Source of the DNA: Plasmodiophora brassicae
Lineage: Eukaryota > Endomyxa > Phytomyxea > Plasmodiophorida > Plasmodiophoridae
DNA length: 64,000 bases
Direction: 5' to 3'
NCBI GenBank assembly: GCA_039704465.1
Contig: JASFAU010000006.1
Coordinates: 1,394,512-1,458,511 of the forward strand
Position 1 is the first letter of the stretch. Each line of letters begins with the position of its first letter. The translations under genes were made by a program, and so were the position numbers. The notes under the pieces were generated by a model. It was not told the origin of the DNA, searched no databases, and saw only the letters and a program-made list of their open reading frames with translations. Shown piece by piece: positions 51,664 to 63,489 of the stretch.

Positions 51664-53212
51664 ATGGTGGCCACCGCGCAGGAGATGCTGCTGGAAGATG
51701 ACGTCGATGATCGACAACAAGGACAGAGCGTGCAAGGCTCAACGATCGTCCTGCAGATGAACAAGGCGCCGACCTTGAAAAGCATGGACCGCAAGGCCGT
51801 CACGACGTTCATGGCCGAGCTGAAGACGTATCGGAATCACTTCCGGGACGATCCGAACGCCAAGGGCCAGATCCCGCGGTCAGTGAGGAGTATGATCGAC
51901 CCCGGTCTGCTCAGGGCGATCTGCAAGTGGGAACTCGGCAAGGACGCCGAGGGGGTGACGGAGAGCGACCTGATGGACTGGATGAAGAGGCATCTGGAGC
52001 AGGATCGCTCGACGGACGCGAACATCGACCGGGAGATGCGGAAGCTGGCGATGAAGCTGACCATCACCACACCAGCGGCAAGGGTCGTGAACCTCGTGCA
52101 GCAGTACGAGGAATTGGTCGCGCGCAACGGGTGGCAGGACCTCTTCACGTCCCGCGAGGGACGGAAGAACCTGGTCAAGTACCTACCTGGGTGCTGTGCG
52201 CCCATCCGGTTTACAAGCGCTCATGCGGACCCTCGTCATGAAGCGCCAGACCGATCTCCAGAAGGACCCTTTGGAATTCTATCGGGTGCTGAAGGAACGG
52301 GCTGCATCGTATGAGGAGACGATGTTGTACATGGAGCCGGGACGTGAGGATGGCAAGGGGAAGGGAAAGGTCAAACCCACCCCGAAGAAGCGAGGGGCGC
52401 AGACGGATGAAGTAGGCGATGGAGGCCGGGACACGAAACGACACCGGAAGGACCTGCGATGTTTCAACTGTGACGAGGTTGGACATCCAGCGTTTCGTTG
52501 CCCGAAGAAGCCTACCAAGAAGCAGGTCGCAGACCTGCTGAAGGATCGCCGCAAGGGGCCAACGGGAAGGGATGGACCCCGTAAGGCCAAATCTGATAAA
52601 GATGACGACTTGTCAGAGTACCCATGGCTTCCAGTGGTAGGAAGAGTGTCGGAGGGGGCGCAGAGGACAGGGGACCAAGTAGTCGTTCGTAAACGTGTAA
52701 ACGGACATGAGGAAGACTACGTTGGGGTTCTGGACAGTGGAGCGACATCGGTTGACGTTCTGATGCCATTGACCATAGCGCGCGAGCTAATGGAGCGGGA
52801 CCCATTGTTAACAATGGAGAACCTCCAGAAGCCGGAAACGTTCTGTCTGGTAGACAGAGAAACGAAGCACACAGCCTACCATGTGATGATACTGGATCTG
52901 GGACTGACGACGACGGCAGGCGAACTGATCACTCGCCGGCGCCGATGCCTTGTATGGGACATTCCTGAAAAGGAAATAATCCTAGGGGAGAGGCTGTTGG
53001 ACGACTTGGGTATCCACCCAAAGAAGGCCCTGGACGTACTCATTAAGAGCACGCCGAAGAAGGGGAATGACGTCATGGATGAAGTGCACAATATGGCAAA
53101 CGAGATGCCACCTCTCTGGGAAGGGGAGGAAGAGGAAACAGAGGATGTGAGGATCGGAACCGATTCCACAGACTCCCTGGAAAGGAGATGGACGTGGTCG
53201 AGCGCGCATTGA
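51664..53212 (+). pseudogene. gag and aspartic protease of the chromovirus, frameshifted
   Basis: Gag-type helical region (MVATAQEMLLEDDVDDRQQG to VKYLPGC, 51664-52195) then a frame change near 52195 into the part with a CCHC zinc knuckle (CFNCDEVGHPAFRC, about 52460). The protease with the DSGATSVDV active-site motif lies at about 52732. Gag packages RNA and protease matures the polyprotein. The first ATG in frame is 51664. The reading frame breaks once here; see the following entry for more. Confidence 0.85.
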
Positions 53213-54665
53213 GGAATGGCCTACCGCAAGCGATGGGGAAATCGCTTCGGAAACTCGTCAGAAGATATAGGGACGTTTGGCGTATGAGCATTGGACCTGA
53301 TGGTCCAGCCAGGGTTACACCATTTGTCACGGAGCTGAAACCGGATGCGGAACCTTACAGGTGCCGAGCCAGAAAGTACAGTATGGAGGACAGTGCTTTC
53401 ATGGAGGAATTCGTCGCCCAATTGAAGAAGTATGGCCTAGTCGTTGAAAACTACAACGCGAACTGGGCTTCACCGGTGGTGGTGGTGACGAAGCCAGGGG
53501 GCGGAAAGCGGTTCTGTGTTGATCTCAGAGCTGTTAATGCCAAATGTGTCGCCGTGGCGTGGCCTATGCCACATCAGGAGGCGATACTCAGGAACCTGGC
53601 AGGCTCGAGGTTCTGGTTTAAGCTAGATGCGTTCAAAGGCTTCTGGATGATGCCGCTGGATGAAGCGTGTCAGGAGATCTTCTCCTTCATGACAGATAAG
53701 GGGGTGTATAAGCCAACGAGGTCGATGCAGGGGGGAATGAACTCCGCCCCTCAGTATCAAGGGAGGATGTTTGAGGTGTTCGGGGAACTTATGTTCCACA
53801 AACTAATCATATGGATCGATGATCTAATGGGGCATGCCCAAAGGGAGGATGATTGGTTCCGAACGTTGAACGGACTCTGATGCTAGCCGAACGGCACAGC
53901 ATCAAGTTCAACGTGGAGAAGTGTGAGCTCTTCACAACAGAGGTTCGGTTCTGTGGAAGGATATTCACGCCAGAAGGGGTAAGGCACGATCCTGCTAGGA
54001 TTGAGGCTTTAATGGCGATACCACAGCCGAGGACGGCAAGGGACTTGCAACAATTCCTTATGGCAACTCAGTGGATGAGTAGGTCCATCCCTGAGTACAA
54101 CAGGAAGGTACACCTGTTACAGAGGATATACGAGGATGCAATGAAGGACCAACCTGGCAGGACGAAAGCCATTGCCAGGAGGGTGCGATTGTGCAAATAT
54201 GGATGGATGGTCACCCGAACATGCGCTGGCATTCGAGAAACTGAAGATGGCAGTGGCGGACACGGTCCAACTAGCGTACCCGCGAAAGGACCGGATCCAA
54301 TGCCTATTCTCAGATGCAAATGAGGTTAACAGCGCGGCGGTAGTCACACAGATTCCGCCTGAGGACTTGGGTAAACCAGTGCATGGGCAGCGACATGAAC
54401 CGCTGGGTTTCGTCGGACACAAGTTCGCGGGCCCAGAGCGGAACTGGTCCACGGTGGAGAAGGAAGGGTTCGCGATCAAGGATGGGATTGACAAACTGGA
54501 CTATCTCGTTACCAACGAGCAGTTTCGTTTGTTTACCGATCATAGGAATCTCGTGAGGATATTCTCACCAACGGACGTGTCAAAGCCAACGGCGCAGAAA
54601 CTGCAACGATGGGCACTGGACATACAGAGGGTCAACTACGTCATTGAACACATTGCGGGGAGGAC
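53188..54665 (+). pseudogene. reverse transcriptase and RNase H of the chromovirus, frameshifted
   Basis: The RT fingers/palm read RYRDVWRMSIGPDGPARVTP, VVVTKPGGGKRFCVDLRAVN and LDAFKGFWMMPLDEACQEIF, with the catalytic loop IIWIDDLMG (a variant YxDD). The frame changes near 53865 into RHSIKFNVEKCELFTTEVRF and again near 54190 into RNase H, with catalytic residues in CLFSDANEVN, NWSTVEKEGFAI and LFTDHRNLV. It reads on to HIAGRTM, then the frame changes once more at about 54665. Confidence 0.88.
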
Positions 54666-54668
54666 AAT

Positions 54669-55729
54669 GTGTGGTCGGATCTTATGACGCGGTGGGGGGC
54701 ACCGGACGGTGGGCCTGATGACCAGCACCTAGAGGTACGCACGATCAGGAGGATAACGCTTCAAATTGAGGACGGATATCGGGTACGGCCGTTACAAAGG
54801 AAGGAATTCCAATGGCCGACCGTGGACGAAATCCGTAAGGCTCAGAGGAAATGGCTCAGAGGAACGAAACGACCGAAGAATGGTGATGATCTCTTCGTCA
54901 CAGGGAAGGGACAGGTGATCATACCAGACGAATGCAACGAGCTGAAGCTGCAGCTATGCGCTATTGCTCATGCGGGCGGAAACAGTGGGCATCTAGGACT
55001 GAAGGCCTCGTTGAGGAAGTTGGGGAGTTCTGCCATTGGGCACACTGCGATGAGGACATGAGGACGTTCTGCAACGCGTGTTTGAACTGTCTACCGACAA
55101 GGGGCGGGGTTAGGATTCCCAGGCCATTGGGAACAGCTGTTCATGGTGTTAGGCCGAATCAGGTGATTCACTTGGATTGGCTATACATGATGGCGGCTCA
55201 GAAGGGCGGAAGACATGATCTGCAATGGAACCTGATAATCAGGGATGATCTGTCTGGCATGGTCAAGATTACTCCTGACCATACACCCAATGCGGAAACC
55301 ACTGTAGAGGCACTGCTCGAATGGAGGGCTATCTTCGGAACGTTTGAGTTGATGGTGTCAGACATGGCGTCTTGCTTTCTGGCAAACGTTGTGAAGGAAC
55401 TGGCGCGTCGATGTGGATTTGCTCATCACCCGACTGTTGCCTATGGGCATTACAGTAATGGATCAATTGAGGTGATCAACAGGAACTACTTGCAACTAGT
55501 CAGAGCACTTCTGTCTGAATTGCAGTGGGACAAATACGATTGGCCATGGTTGAACCACAACATTGAACACACGATCAATCACAGGTCGCAGGCGCGTACC
55601 AACGGGAATGCGCCAGTGACAGTGATGATGGGACGTCAACCAGACAACCCGCTGAAGCAAGTGTTCAAGAGGCCAGGGATGAGAAGTATGGGGAAGCTAC
55701 ACTCTCAAAGGAGCATATTCAGGAGCTAG
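54669..55729 (+). pseudogene. integrase of the chromovirus, frameshifted
   Basis: The HHCC zinc finger runs across a frame change near 55020: HAGGNSGHLGLKASLRKLG, then CNACLNC. The catalytic core shows DDE: QVIHLDWLYM, FELMVSDMASCF and NGSIEVINRNYLQLVRALLS. It is followed by INHRSQARTNGNAPVTVMMG. The frame changes again near 55725 before the C-terminal module. Confidence 0.88.
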
Positions 55730-55731
55730 TC

Positions 55732-56331
55732 ATGCAATTGCAGACGTCGCTGAATGAAATGCACAAGGGAGCAGTGCAGCAATCGAAGAAAATCCGAGCC
55801 GTACACAGGAAGAGGAGCGACGCGTACCGACGAGCAACTGCACCGAACTTTCAGATCGGTGACTATGTACTCATCGGATTGCCTGAACCGGGTAAGGTTC
55901 CGGGCAAGAAGCTCTTTATGAAGTGGCGGGGCCTATATCAAATAACTGATAGCCACGAGAACTACACCTACGAGGTGAGGAATATGTTCAATGAGACGGA
56001 CACTCGAACCGTTCACGGGGACCGCGTTCGCCTCTATGAACATGGCAAAGTGAATGCCACTGAGGAACTGAAGCGACAGATGGATTATGACAATGAGCGT
56101 TTCGCCATTGAAGTCTTCAAGGACTGCAGGCACAGTCCGGAGACAGGGGAATTGGAATTGTTGATCGGATGGAAGGGTTTCTCTGAAGCGGAGGATTCAT
56201 GGGAGCCAATCTGCAGGTTGGCGATGGATGTACCGAAGCTGGTGAAGGCACATGCCGCCAGGATGAGGAAGGAGAAACATCACCTTGCTGATGAGGTTAA
56301 GGAGTTACTTAAGGCGGAAGGAGTCCAGTAG
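55732..56331 (+). CDS. integrase C-terminal module with chromodomain
   Basis: An open frame of 199 residues: MQLQTSLNEMHKGAVQQSKK, then FQIGDYVLIGLPEPGKVPGK with KLFMKWRGLYQITDSH (the GPY/F-like integrase tail). A chromodomain follows, FAIEVFKDCRHSPETGELEL with LIGWKGFSEAEDSWEPI. Chromodomains direct insertion to particular chromatin; this copy nevertheless landed in a gene exon. It ends at TAG 56329-56331. Confidence 0.9.
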   Translation: MQLQTSLNEMHKGAVQQSKKIRAVHRKRSDAYRRATAPNFQIGDYVLIGLPEPGKVPGKKLFMKWRGLYQITDSHENYTYEVRNMFNETDTRTVHGDRVRLYEHGKVNATEELKRQMDYDNERFAIEVFKDCRHSPETGELELLIGWKGFSEAEDSWEPICRLAMDVPKLVKAHAARMRKEKHHLADEVKELLKAEGVQ

Positions 56332-56529
56332 GCTAGTCATGCTTTTTTCCCGGATGCGCGCTGGGTTATTTTAATGCCGACGGCCATGTGACGACAGAAG
56401 CCAAAACTGTGTTCTACGAAGATTGAGACTTAATTATGTTAATTAGACTATATTAAGGAGAAGACATGATTAGGATACACCACCACTGAAGACACCTGCA
56501 AGGAGGAGCATTTCGTTGAAGGAGGGGAA

Positions 56530-56722
56530 TGTGCCGGCTCCAAGCTATAAGACAAGAATAGCTGTGATCCGGCTAGGCCGCCCTAAGAATGACGGACATG
56601 CACGGAGTGCGCACGGAGTCCGCACGGCGTCCGTGGGAGCTGCAGGTCGGGGACACAGACGATTATACTACACAGACGATTATACTACACGGCTGATATA
56701 CCATCACCGTTGGGACGTCACA
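56530..56722 (+). repeat. 3' LTR
   Basis: Mate of 51424-51616, preceded by the polypurine tract. The host exon resumes at 56723. Confidence 0.95.
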
Positions 56723-56840
56723 CCTCAGAGAGGCTAAAGACGCCATCGAAGAGCACGAAAAAGACGAGACGAAGTTCAAAGAATACCAGGCACAAGTGGA
56801 AAGAGCCACGCTGGCGTACAGCGATGCCACGTCGCAGGTG
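56723..56840 (+). pseudogene. secreted coiled-coil gene, exon 1 right part
   Basis: Immediately after the 3' LTR and target-site copy the reading REAKDAIEEHEKDETKFKEY, then QAQVERATLAYSDATSQ, continues the coiled-coil heptads broken off at 51423, in the same frame, to a GTGAGT donor at 56840. No following exon is found, because about 40 bp later the 2.6-kb tandem array begins. Confidence 0.75.
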
Positions 56841-58279
56841 AGTACTCGAGGTGCGCCATCCGTCTTGGCTGTGGGCACTTCCATGGTAAAGGATGATATG
56901 ACAGGTGTATCCCTTGTCTTGGTTACGCAAAAAACTCCTGAGACCTCCCAAAAAAAGCCGCGTTGTTTTTTGCTGGCGGCCCCGGTGGCGTGCGGCGGTG
57001 CGGCGTGCGGTCGCCTGGGCGGATGCGCTATACACCATGGAGCGTGCGCCGTCCTCCGACGCCTCCTACACGAGGTCGCGATGCGCATGCCCGTTGGAGG
57101 GCGGTATACGGCACAGACGTGGAGTCCTCTCAACGTGAAGCAGGCGCCGACTCCATGGTGGGCGTCGCCCGCGACTGACTACTCGACGACGCTGCCGGTC
57201 GCCAACGCCGCCTACTGCATCGTCGTCCACGCCCGCCGGATATGCTGTTGTGTTCAGCCTCGCACGTCGCAGGACGCCGACACCCTGACGCGCCTGTCTG
57301 CCGTGCCTGCACCCGCTGCGACGTCGCCGCAGATGGGCAGCACGGCCCAATGGACTCACGACGACCATATCGCGTCCTGCTGGACGCCTGCCGGCGTGCC
57401 CGATCTGTCTGTGTGAACGCCCTGCAGTTGCAGCACTGGTACGTGTCGTCGTCTGATGCACAGGCGTGCAGGCCCTCTAACACGCTGGACAGGACGCACC
57501 TGCTGGCTGTCGCCTGCCGTCGTCCGTCCAGCATGAGCACCTGCCGGGTAGCTGTCATCGTGTCTTGGCGGGGCTGGTCCAGCATCGCGCCGGCATGCTC
57601 CTCAGCTGAGGCGGCGCGCTGGACGTTCGCCGATCGTTGCAATCGGTCGCGCGCGCCGCTGTCGTGCACCATGCGTTGATGGCGGACCGAGCAACCAAAG
57701 GTCTTCTCGCCGATGTCCCCGTCGGCCTGTCGAGCGGCACCTGCCTGCCCTGCAGGTCTTCCAGCAGGCAGGTGGCGCCCAGTGCCCGTTGCCGTTGATC
57801 GACATGCGCACGCCTGTCTGCCGTCGACCACCCGCCGCCGGCGTATCGCCTCACCCAGATCACTACAAGCAGATTAGGTCGACACGCGCGAACGCCGGCC
57901 CTGCAGGTCGTCCTGGCGTCAGGCGGCGCCGGACGGCATCCTTTGCTGAAGTGGCCGGCGGTCGACAGCGCCGACGTCGTCCCTGCATGCGTGTCAAGCA
58001 TGGCAGGTCAGACCAGACGAGCGATGCAGGCGTTTCGGGTGTCGCAGCATGCACGTGAGGCAGGTGATTGCGCTCGACTCCAAGCAAACGCGGTTCAGTA
58101 CGTGTCAGAGCGGTCCTACTTCATTATCCCTGAGTTGTACTGCAGCGTGCGGCCTGGCAAGAAGGCGTGAGGTACAACTTCTCAACAACGCAAACGAATA
58201 CAACGTCTTTTACGGATCATATGTTCCACCATTCTTTCTACTGCATGGCCAGGCAGATGAACTCGACGATGGACAAGCT

Positions 58280-59324
58280 TTATTGCCTTCGCAGTGCGAA
58301 GCACCTGTAGAACAGGAGTCGGTAGACCCGCTTGCTGAGCAAGTCGGCGACGTGCGCGTCGGAATACCCTTGCACGCGACTGGTGTCGCAGAACGCCCAG
58401 CCACCACGTGCCTGCTTCACCCAGGACACGTAATGGCCTTCGTCGTGTCCAGCGACGTGGGCATTACCCCAGTGGTCGACAAGGCCGACCAACTGGAAAT
58501 ACGCATCTCCAACTTGGAAGACCGCCTGTGGCACCACATCCTGCTCAAAGAAGAAATCAGATATGCCCAGGTTTCCATCCATCATCGTTGTCGGGCCGGC
58601 ACGTACCACCGCTGTCTTGCGCCGCGCCATACTGATGGTCTGACCATCGAGACCTGGCTCCTGGACGATTTCGATGGGATCCTGCCGCACCAGCATCACT
58701 TGGCCTTCCTCGACCTTGCCCTTCAACTGACGAACCGTCGTGCTTCGGTGCTCCACGTCCTGCCCGCGATTGCACGGCCGTTCAGCAGTGCACCTCCTGG
58801 CGATCGTCGTAGTGTGCTCTAGGAGTAACGCGTCGGCGAGGGACGTTCGGCCGTGCGAACCACCCAGCATAACAACCGGGAGCTCGCAGGGCGGACGCCA
58901 GTGACATGGCCGCAGGTCTTGCACGCGTCGACGACATGCTCGACAAAGCCAATGATCGCTCTTTCGATCGGATGACCTAGGGCCCCGACAACCTCGTACG
59001 CCTGCATCTGCTGCAGCAGCTCCAGCGCGAAGTCGTCGGCATCGTGCTGTTGCCCGGGATCGAACGACCTCGTCGCCCGGTCAGCGTCGCTGATGGCCTT
59101 GATGAGGTCAACCAGGATGTCGGACGCCGCGTTCAGATCCAGACGAGGGTTCATGACCTTATTGTACAGGTCAATCCAGGGCGCGGGGCCGGAGACACGT
59201 TCCCAGCCCGGCAATGACCGCAAGATCTGCACCGGTGCAATCGCGTAGCAAATAGATCGGCAAACGCCTGCCGCATCATTGTTCGATATGCCCGCTGGCA
59301 GTAACGACCCAGCGTCACGCTCCT
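58280..59324 (-). pseudogene. USP-type (C19) deubiquitinase-like gene, copy 1, frameshifted
   Basis: Ubiquitin-specific proteases cleave ubiquitin from proteins. After an acceptor TTTAG at 59325 the frame reads ISNNDAAGVCRSICYAIAPV with QILRSLPGW, aligning with the Cys box (GNTCYxNSxLQxL); the catalytic Cys is the one in SICYA. Then come QQHDADDFALELLQQMQAYE (the HDAxEF box) and ACKTCGHVTG. A one-base change of frame near 58890 precedes ELPVVMLGGSHGRTSLADAL and the RRCTAERPCNRG zinc-ribbon half. The His box DEGHYVSWVKQARGGWAFCD with a C-terminal LLSKRVYRLLFYRCFALRRQ ends at 58280. All catalytic boxes are present except for the frame break, shared by the next copy. A first exon may lie at about 59350-59480. 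Confidence 0.7.
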
Positions 59325-60886
59325 AAATGTCAATTTCAGCGCCGACTATGACAATTATGCAGTATACCACACCTGTGAAGGACTTTGTTCTTCTTTCACC
59401 GGTTCGCGGTTGACGCCTTGGGCGGGCCGGCTCGCACGTCCGCCAGGTGTACGTTCGGGTGCCTATGGTCAATGCGAGCGTGTTAGATGGTAAAGGATGA
59501 TATGACAGGTGTATCCCTTGTCTTGGTTACGCAAAAAACTCCTGAGACCTCCCAAAAAAAGCCGCGTTGTTTTTTGCTGGCGGCCCCGGTGGCGTGCGGC
59601 GGTGCGGCGTGCGGTCGCCTGGGCGGATGCGCTATACACCATGGAGCGTGCGCCGTCCTCCGACGCCTCCTACACGAGGTCGCGATGCGCATGCCCGTTG
59701 GAGGGCGGTATACGGCACAGACGTGGAGTCCTCTCAACGTGAAGCAGGCGCCGACTCCATGGTGGGCGTCGCCCGCGACTGACTACTCGACGACGCTGCC
59801 GGTCGCCAACGCCGCCTACTGCATCGTCGTCCACGCCCGCCGGATATGCTGTTGTGTTCAGCCTCGCACGTCGCAGGACGCCGACACCCTGACGCGCCTG
59901 TCTGCCGTGCCTGCACCCGCTGCGACGTCGCCGCAGATGGGCAGCACGGCCCAATGGACTCACGACGACCATATCGCGTCCTGCTGGACGCCTGCCGGCG
60001 TGCCCGATCTGTCTGTGTGAACGCCCTGCAGTTGCAGCACTGGTACGTGTCGTCGTCTGATGCACAGGCGTGCAGGCCCTCTAACACGCTGGACAGGACG
60101 CACCTGCTGGCTGTCGCCTGCCGTCGTCCGTCCAGCATGAGCACCTGCCGGGTAGCTGTCATCGTGTCTTGGCGGGGCTGGTCCAGCATCGCGCCGGCAT
60201 GCTCCTCAGCTGCTGAGGCGGCGCGCTGGACGTTCGCCGATCGTTGCAATCGGTCGCGCGCGCCGCTGTCGTGCACCATGCGTTGATGGCGGACCGAGCA
60301 ACCAAAGGTCTTCTCGCCGATGTCCCCGTCGGCCTGTCGAGCGGCACCTGCCTGCCCTGCAGGTCTTCCAGCAGGCAGGTGGCGCCCAGTGCCCGTTGCC
60401 GTTGATCGACATGCGCACGCCTGTCTGCCGTCGACCACCCGCCGCCGGCGTATCGCCTCACCCAGATCACTACAAGCAGATTAGGTCGACACGCGCGAAC
60501 GCCGGCCCTGCAGGTCGTCCTGGCGTCAGGCGGCGCCGGACGGCATCCTTTGCTGAAGTGGCCGGCGGTCGACAGCGCCGACGTCGTCCCTGCATGCGTG
60601 TCAAGCATGGCAGGTCAGACCAGACGAGCGATGCAGGCGTTTCGGGTGTCGCAGCATGCACGTGAGGCAGGTGATTGCGCTCGACTCCAAGCAAACGCGG
60701 TTCAGTACGTGTCAGAGCGGTCCTACTTCATTATCCCTGAGTTGTACTGCAGCGTGCGGCCTGGCAAGAAGGCGTGAGGTACAACTTCTCAACAACGCAA
60801 ACGAATACAACGTCTTTTACGGATCATATGTTCCACCATTCTTTCTACTGCATGGCCAGGCAGATGAACTCGACGATGGACAAGCT

Positions 60887-61931
60887 TTATTGCCTTCGCA
60901 GTGCGAAGCACCTGTAGAACAGGAGTCGGTAGACCCGCTTGCTGAGCAAGTCGGCGACGTGCGCGTCGGAATACCCTTGCACGCGACTGGTGTCGCAGAA
61001 CGCCCAGCCACCACGTGCCTGCTTCACCCAGGACACGTAATGGCCTTCGTCGTGTCCAGCGACGTGGGCATTACCCCAGTGGTCGACAAGGCCGACCAAC
61101 TGGAAATACGCATCTCCAACTTGGAAGACCGCCTGTGGCACCACATCCTGCTCAAAGAAGAAATCAGATATGCCCAGGTTTCCATCCATCATCGTTGTCG
61201 GGCCGGCACGTACCACCGCTGTCTTGCGCCGCGCCATACTGATGGTCTGACCATCGAGACCTGGCTCCTGGACGATTTCGATGGGATCCTGCCGCACCAG
61301 CATCACTTGGCCTTCCTCGACCTTGCCCTTCAACTGACGAACCGTCGTGCTTCGGTGCTCCACGTCCTGCCCGCGATTGCACGGCCGTTCAGCAGTGCAC
61401 CTCCTGGCGATCGTCGTAGTGTGCTCTAGGAGTAACGCGTCGGCGAGGGACGTTCGGCCGTGCGAACCACCCAGCATAACAACCGGGAGCTCGCAGGGCG
61501 GACGCCAGTGACATGGCCGCAGGTCTTGCACGCGTCGACGACATGCTCGACAAAGCCAATGATCGCTCTTTCGATCGGATGACCTAGGGCCCCGACAACC
61601 TCGTACGCCTGCATCTGCTGCAGCAGCTCCAGCGCGAAGTCGTCGGCATCGTGCTGTTGCCCGGGATCGAACGACCTCGTCGCCCGGTCAGCGTCGCTGA
61701 TGGCCTTGATGAGGTCAACCAGGATGTCGGACGCCGCGTTCAGATCCAGACGAGGGTTCATGACCTTATTGTACAGGTCAATCCAGGGCGCGGGGCCGGA
61801 GACACGTTCCCAGCCCGGCAATGACCGCAAGATCTGCACCGGTGCAATCGCGTAGCAAATAGATCGGCAAACGCCTGCCGCATCATTGTTCGATATGCCC
61901 GCTGGCAGTAACGACCCAGCGTCACGCTCCT
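60887..61931 (-). pseudogene. USP-type deubiquitinase-like gene, copy 2, frameshifted
   Basis: The same gene in the second tandem unit, identical by eye to 58280-59324 including the frame change (here near 61497). Catalytic landmarks: SICYAIAPVQIL (about 61850), HDADDFALELL, CKTCGHVTG, GHYVSWVKQA. Sharing the defect means it predates the duplication, or the array was built from one consensus during assembly. Confidence 0.7.
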
Positions 61932-63489
61932 AAATGTCAATTTCAGCGCCGACTATGACAATTATGCAGTATACCACACCTGTGAAGGACTTTGTTCTTC
62001 TTTCACCGGTTCGCGGTTGACGCCTTGGGCGGGCCGGCTCGCACGTCCGCCAGGTGTACGTTCGGGTGCCTATGGTCAATGCGAGCGTGTTAGATGGTAA
62101 AGGATGATATGACAGGTGTATCCCTTGTCTTGGTTACGCAAAAAACTCCTGAGACCTCCCAAAAAAAGCCGCGTTGTTTTTTGCTGGCGGCCCCGGTGGC
62201 GTGCGGCGGTGCGGCGTGCGGTCGCCTGGGCGGATGCGCTATACACCATGGAGCGTGCGCCGTCCTCCGACGCCTCCTACACGAGGTCGCGATGCGCATG
62301 CCCGTTGGAGGGCGGTATACGGCACAGACGTGGAGTCCTCTCAACGTGAAGCAGGCGCCGACTCCATGGTGGGCGTCGCCCGCGACTGACTACTCGACGA
62401 CGCTGCCGGTCGCCAACGCCGCCTACTGCATCGTCGTCCACGCCCGCCGGATATGCTGTTGTGTTCAGCCTCGCACGTCGCAGGACGCCGACACCCTGAC
62501 GCGCCTGTCTGCCGTGCCTGCACCCGCTGCGACGTCGCCGCAGATGGGCAGCACGGCCCAATGGACTCACGACGACCATATCGCGTCCTGCTGGACGCCT
62601 GCCGGCGTGCCCGATCTGTCTGTGTGAACGCCCTGCAGTTGCAGCACTGGTACGTGTCGTCGTCTGATGCACAGGCGTGCAGGCCCTCTAACACGCTGGA
62701 CAGGACGCACTGCTGGCTGTCGCCTGCCGTCGTCCGTCCAGCATGAGCACCTGCCGGGTAGCTGTCATCGTGTCTTGGCGGGGCTGGTCCAGCATCGCGC
62801 CGGCATGCTCCTCAGCTGAGGCGGCGCGCTGGACGTTCGCCGATCGTTGCAATCGGTCGCGCGCGCCGCTGTCGTGCACCATGCGTTGATGGCGGACCGA
62901 GCAACCAAAGGTCTTCTCGCCGATGTCCCCGTCGGCCTGTCGAGCGGCACCTGCCTGCCCTGCAGGTCTTCCAGCAGGCAGGTGGCGCCCAGTGCCCGTT
63001 GCCGTTGATCGACATGCGCACGCCTGTCTGCCGTCGACCACCCGCCGCCGGCGTATCGCCTCACCCAGATCACTACAAGCAGATTAGGTCGACACGCGCG
63101 AACGCCGGCCCTGCAGGTCGTCCTGGCGTCAGGCGGCGCCGGACGGCATCCTTTGCTGAAGTGGCCGGCGGTCGACAGCGCCGACGTCGTCCCTGCATGC
63201 GTGTCAAGCATGGCAGGTCAGACCAGACGAGCGATGCAGGCGTTTCGGGTGTCGCAGCATGCACGTGAGGCAGGTGATTGCGCTCGACTCCAAGCAAACG
63301 CGGTTCAGTACGTGTCAGAGCGGTCCTACTTCATTATCCCTGAGTTGTACTGCAGCGTGCGGCCTGGCAAGAAGGCGTGAGGTACAACTTCTCAACAACG
63401 CAAACGAATACAACGTCTTTTACGGATCATATGTTCCACCATTCTTTCTACTGCATGGCCAGGCAGATGAACTCGACGATGGACAAGCT

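Larger units (their letters stand above)
51424..56722 (+). mobile_element. Ty3/gypsy chromovirus LTR retrotransposon (5.3 kb)
   Basis: Complete 5' and 3' LTRs of 193 bp (51424-51616, 56530-56722), identical in my reading and starting TGTGCC and ending ACGTCACA (TG...CA). A 4-bp target-site duplication CCTC flanks it (51420-51423 and 56723-56726); it could be 5 bp (ACCTC) because the LTR ends in A. A purine-rich tract GAAGGAGGGGAA (56517-56529) precedes the 3' LTR. The gene order gag, protease, reverse transcriptase, RNase H, integrase, chromodomain assigns it to chromoviruses. No primer-binding site matching a tRNA 3' end was evident after 51616. Confidence 0.95.

Noticed and set aside
57130..57831. 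233-residue minus-strand frame repeated in each tandem unit
   Set aside because: It tolerates a 3-bp insertion in copy 2, which hints at coding, but copy 3 has a 1-bp deletion and there is no domain, leader or splice pattern I can support. Left as part of the repeat.
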